A DNA stretch of 16,514 nucleotides from Pseudomonadota bacterium (GTDB lineage: Bacteria; Desulfobacterota; Desulfobacteria; Desulfobacterales; Desulfobacteraceae), in the NCBI GenBank assembly GCA_018816605.1, contig JAHIVS010000387.1:1-16514 (forward strand), written 5' to 3'. Under the pieces are notes generated by a model. It saw nothing but the letters and a program-made list of their open reading frames with translations, made no database searches and was not told the origin of the DNA. The translations under genes were made by a program, and so were the position numbers. Position 1 is the first letter of the stretch, and each line of letters starts with the position of its first letter. Positions 14,272 to 16,514 of the stretch are shown in pieces.

Positions 14272-16514
14272 ATGAGAAAATTGATTTTAGGGTTGCTTGT
14301 ATCTCTGATTTTAGTGGTGGCCGGGTGCGGACAACATATCCCGCAACCCAGGGCCGTTAATGGAATTATGGACCTTTCCGCCGTAAATCTGGCCCCAGGG
14401 CCCGTCATGCTCAATGGAGAATGGGGGTTTGCTTTCAATTGCCTGCTGCCCCCGGATGATCCTTTCTGGACCAAAAACAAAGGGATGATCTCCCTGCCCG
14501 GATTATGGCAGGGACAGACCGTCGATGGCATTGCCCTTCCTCCCCAGGGATATGGCACCTACCGGTTAAAAATCATCCATCTTCCCCCGGATCTGAATGT
14601 GGCAGCCCTGCACATACCTGATATTCTTTCCGTGGGAAGGGTCTGGATCAATGGAAAGCCGGTGGCAGCCGGCGGCGTTGTGGGAACTGAAAAATCCAGG
14701 GAAACCCCCGAAGCCCATACCCTGATATCGACCTTTTCCGTACAGGAAAACGCTGTTGACCTTTTGATTCAGGTATCCAATTTCCACAATACCCAGGGAG
14801 GGATCAACATGCCCATCTGGTTCGGGTATGCCGATGCCATCCAGGAAAAGGTGAGCAGGGAATGGATACTTACGGCTGTGATGGGATCCGCCCTGCTCCT
14901 GATCGGTTTGTTCCACCTGACCCTGTTTGGCATCGGAAGAACGGAAAAGGTGCATGCCTATTTCGGGCTCTATTGTCTGGCCTGGGCAGTTCAGATTATC
15001 TTCTCCGCAGGGGGGGGCTGCCTGGGTGCCTTCATGTTCAAGGATCTTCCCTGGAGATTGTCCATTGACCTGACACTTCTGGCCTATGCCCTGAGCCCCC
15101 CGCTCATGATCATGTTTTACCATGCCCTGTTCCCAAATTCCTGGGGAGGGCCGATAAACAAGGTGTTTCAGATATCGGCAACCGTTTTTCTGGCCTATCT
15201 TCTCCTTACCCCGCCCAATGCCTTTGACCCGATCTGTTTCTGGTATTTTCTGCTGACCCTGATCGGTTTTGCCTACCTTTTTATCCGGTTTGTGGCGGAC
15301 CTCATCGGCAACCGCCCGGGAATATGGATCCTTGTGCCCGGTTTTCTGCTTCTGATTTTCACGATCCTCAATGATCTGTTAAAGGACCTTCACATCGTCC
15401 AAAATGAATTTATTTTTTCATACGGGCTTTTCGGCTTTATCCTTTCCTATTCTTTTTTGATTTTCCTTCGTCTCTCAAAGGCTTTTACCACCATCAGAGA
15501 ACTGAGCTTCACCCTGAAGGAAAAAAATGAAGCATTGTCAAAACTGGACCAGCTCAAAGACCAATTGCTGGCCAACACCTCCCACGAACTGAAAACCCCT
15601 TTGAACGGTATCATGGGCATGGCACAATCCTTCACGGATCTTTCCCTGCCCCCCAACGTAACCCGTGGACTTGTCATTATTGAGGCCAGTGCCAGGCGTC
15701 TGCTCAGCCTGATCAATGATCTTCTGGACCTGTCCCAGCTCAAAAATAAAGACCTGACCCTGACCATGTCTTCTGTCAGCCTGAACCCTGTGGTGGACTC
15801 GGTGCTCCTGGTGATGGCTCAGTTTATCAAGGACAGGCCTGTCGTCTTTGAGAATCTGGTTCCTGAAGAGTTTCCATCTTTGATGTGTGATGAAAACAGA
15901 CTCCATCAGATCCTGTTCAACCTGGTGGGCAATAGTATCAAATTCACCGAACACGGAAAGATATCTGTCCGGGCCAGCATCCACGAAAAACAAGCCCGGA
16001 TTGCCGTCAGGGACACAGGCATCGGTATTGCCAAGGACCTTCAGGAGAGAATTTTTCAGGCCTTTGAACAGGGCGGCAAGGGAGTCAACGACACCCACCG
16101 CGGCACAGGGCTTGGCCTGGCCATCACCCGGGATCTGGTCACCCTGAACGGGGGCAGTATCGGAGTGGAATCCCAGCAGGGGAACGGATCAACCTTCTGG
16201 TTTACAATTCCCCTCTGGCCTGAGGAAAAACCCAAAATCCATGCCCAGGGAAGCCGCCTGGAAAAACAGGTCCTGTCAAGATTCCCGGACCCGGATCTCC
16301 TTGTCGGCCATATGGACACCCGGGCGATGTCTTCGGGAGGCAGGACATTGATTCTGGCGGTGGATGATGATCCCATCAACCTTCAGGTAGTGGCCAACCA
16401 TCTGGAGGGAAATAATATGGATGTGGTGACCGCAACCAGGGGAGAAGACGCCCTGGTCCGGCTGGCCCAGAATCCGTTGCCGGACCTGGTGCTTCTGGAT
16501 GTGATGATGCCGGG
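14272..16514 (+). CDS. Hybrid histidine kinase with 7TM-DISM sensor, 3' end outside the window
   Basis: The frame is open from ATG 14272 to the window edge (747 complete codons). It begins with a lipoprotein-like signal (VVAGC, Cys19). Residues about 40-185 form an extracytoplasmic beta-domain with LNGEW, YGTYRL, VWING and QVSNFH motifs, as in 7TMR-DISM sensors. About seven membrane segments follow (199-401), then a short coiled coil. The kinase core is complete: H-box SHELKTP with H438, N-box NLVGNSIKFT (N554), G1 DTGIG (581-585), F-box and G2 GTGLGLAI (612-619). A receiver domain starts at about 693 with DDD (698-700) and phospho-acceptor D743 (LLDVMMP). It presumably autophosphorylates in response to an external or envelope ligand and passes phosphate to D743. 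It lies 323 bp after precursor 2 in the same direction, so it may regulate the cluster; this is inference. Confidence 0.9.
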   Translation, partial: MRKLILGLLVSLILVVAGCGQHIPQPRAVNGIMDLSAVNLAPGPVMLNGEWGFAFNCLLPPDDPFWTKNKGMISLPGLWQGQTVDGIALPPQGYGTYRLKIIHLPPDLNVAALHIPDILSVGRVWINGKPVAAGGVVGTEKSRETPEAHTLISTFSVQENAVDLLIQVSNFHNTQGGINMPIWFGYADAIQEKVSREWILTAVMGSALLLIGLFHLTLFGIGRTEKVHAYFGLYCLAWAVQIIFSAGGGCLGAFMFKDLPWRLSIDLTLLAYALSPPLMIMFYHALFPNSWGGPINKVFQISATVFLAYLLLTPPNAFDPICFWYFLLTLIGFAYLFIRFVADLIGNRPGIWILVPGFLLLIFTILNDLLKDLHIVQNEFIFSYGLFGFILSYSFLIFLRLSKAFTTIRELSFTLKEKNEALSKLDQLKDQLLANTSHELKTPLNGIMGMAQSFTDLSLPPNVTRGLVIIEASARRLLSLINDLLDLSQLKNKDLTLTMSSVSLNPVVDSVLLVMAQFIKDRPVVFENLVPEEFPSLMCDENRLHQILFNLVGNSIKFTEHGKISVRASIHEKQARIAVRDTGIGIAKDLQERIFQAFEQGGKGVNDTHRGTGLGLAITRDLVTLNGGSIGVESQQGNGSTFWFTIPLWPEEKPKIHAQGSRLEKQVLSRFPDPDLLVGHMDTRAMSSGGRTLILAVDDDPINLQVVANHLEGNNMDVVTATRGEDALVRLAQNPLPDLVLLDVMMP

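Noticed and set aside
14057..14275. 72-codon plus-strand ORF overlapping the kinase start
   Set aside because: It starts inside the hairpin, lacks a ribosome-binding site and has no recognisable family; only the ATGA overlap is suggestive.
14566..15123. Minus-strand ORF of 185 codons
   Set aside because: It is antisense to the hybrid kinase, whose frame carries clear sensor motifs.
1..16514. CRISPR arrays, tRNA or rRNA genes
   Set aside because: I saw no regularly spaced repeats and no tRNA- or rRNA-like sequence on either strand.

Overview
The window looks like a chromosomal region of a Gram-negative bacterium. An outer-membrane TolC-type protein sits in the export operon, and the style of the genes (NHLP-leader peptide export, 7TM-DISM hybrid kinase, decayed LivK) would suit a Desulfobacterota-like anaerobe. 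The taxon is inference only; no marker gene is present.

Left part (1-2999): AT-rich, gene-poor and partly decayed. It opens with the ribosome-binding site and start codon of a leftward gene that leaves the window. A long hairpin (148-216), a broken branched-chain amino-acid binding-protein (LivK-like) remnant, a PilZ-domain protein, an unrecognised decayed stretch and a TIR-like protein follow. This looks like an accessory or degrading segment.

Centre (3019-13948): a RiPP (proteusin-like) cluster. Reading leftwards on the minus strand the order is: a 13-codon leader ORF, a radical SAM/SPASM maturase, NHLP precursor 1, an HlyD-type secretion adaptor, an ABC transporter with an N-terminal C39 double-glycine peptidase, a second NHLM-type ABC transporter, and a TolC-type outer membrane protein. 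A second full precursor is encoded on the plus strand at 13343-13948. The two precursors have leaders of exactly 174 residues that align without a gap (87 identities by hand count), each made of two NHase-alpha-like modules joined by a very conserved linker. Their cores after the Gly-Gly site are unrelated except that both end in Trp. Between them, on the minus strand, lies the decayed tail of a third precursor (12751-12906).

The intergenic region 12576-13342 also carries three copies of a 30-bp element (two TTAACGGA units 10 bp apart, then a TTGA -35-like box). One points at the maturase operon and one at precursor 2, so the two transcription units are probably co-regulated.

Right part (14272-end): a membrane-bound hybrid histidine kinase (lipoprotein-like signal, 7TM-DISM sensor, HisKA, HATPase, receiver), cut by the window edge. 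It may control the cluster. Model: the precursors are modified by the radical SAM enzyme, the leader is cut at Gly-Gly by the C39 domain during export, and the HlyD and TolC proteins complete the path out of the cell.
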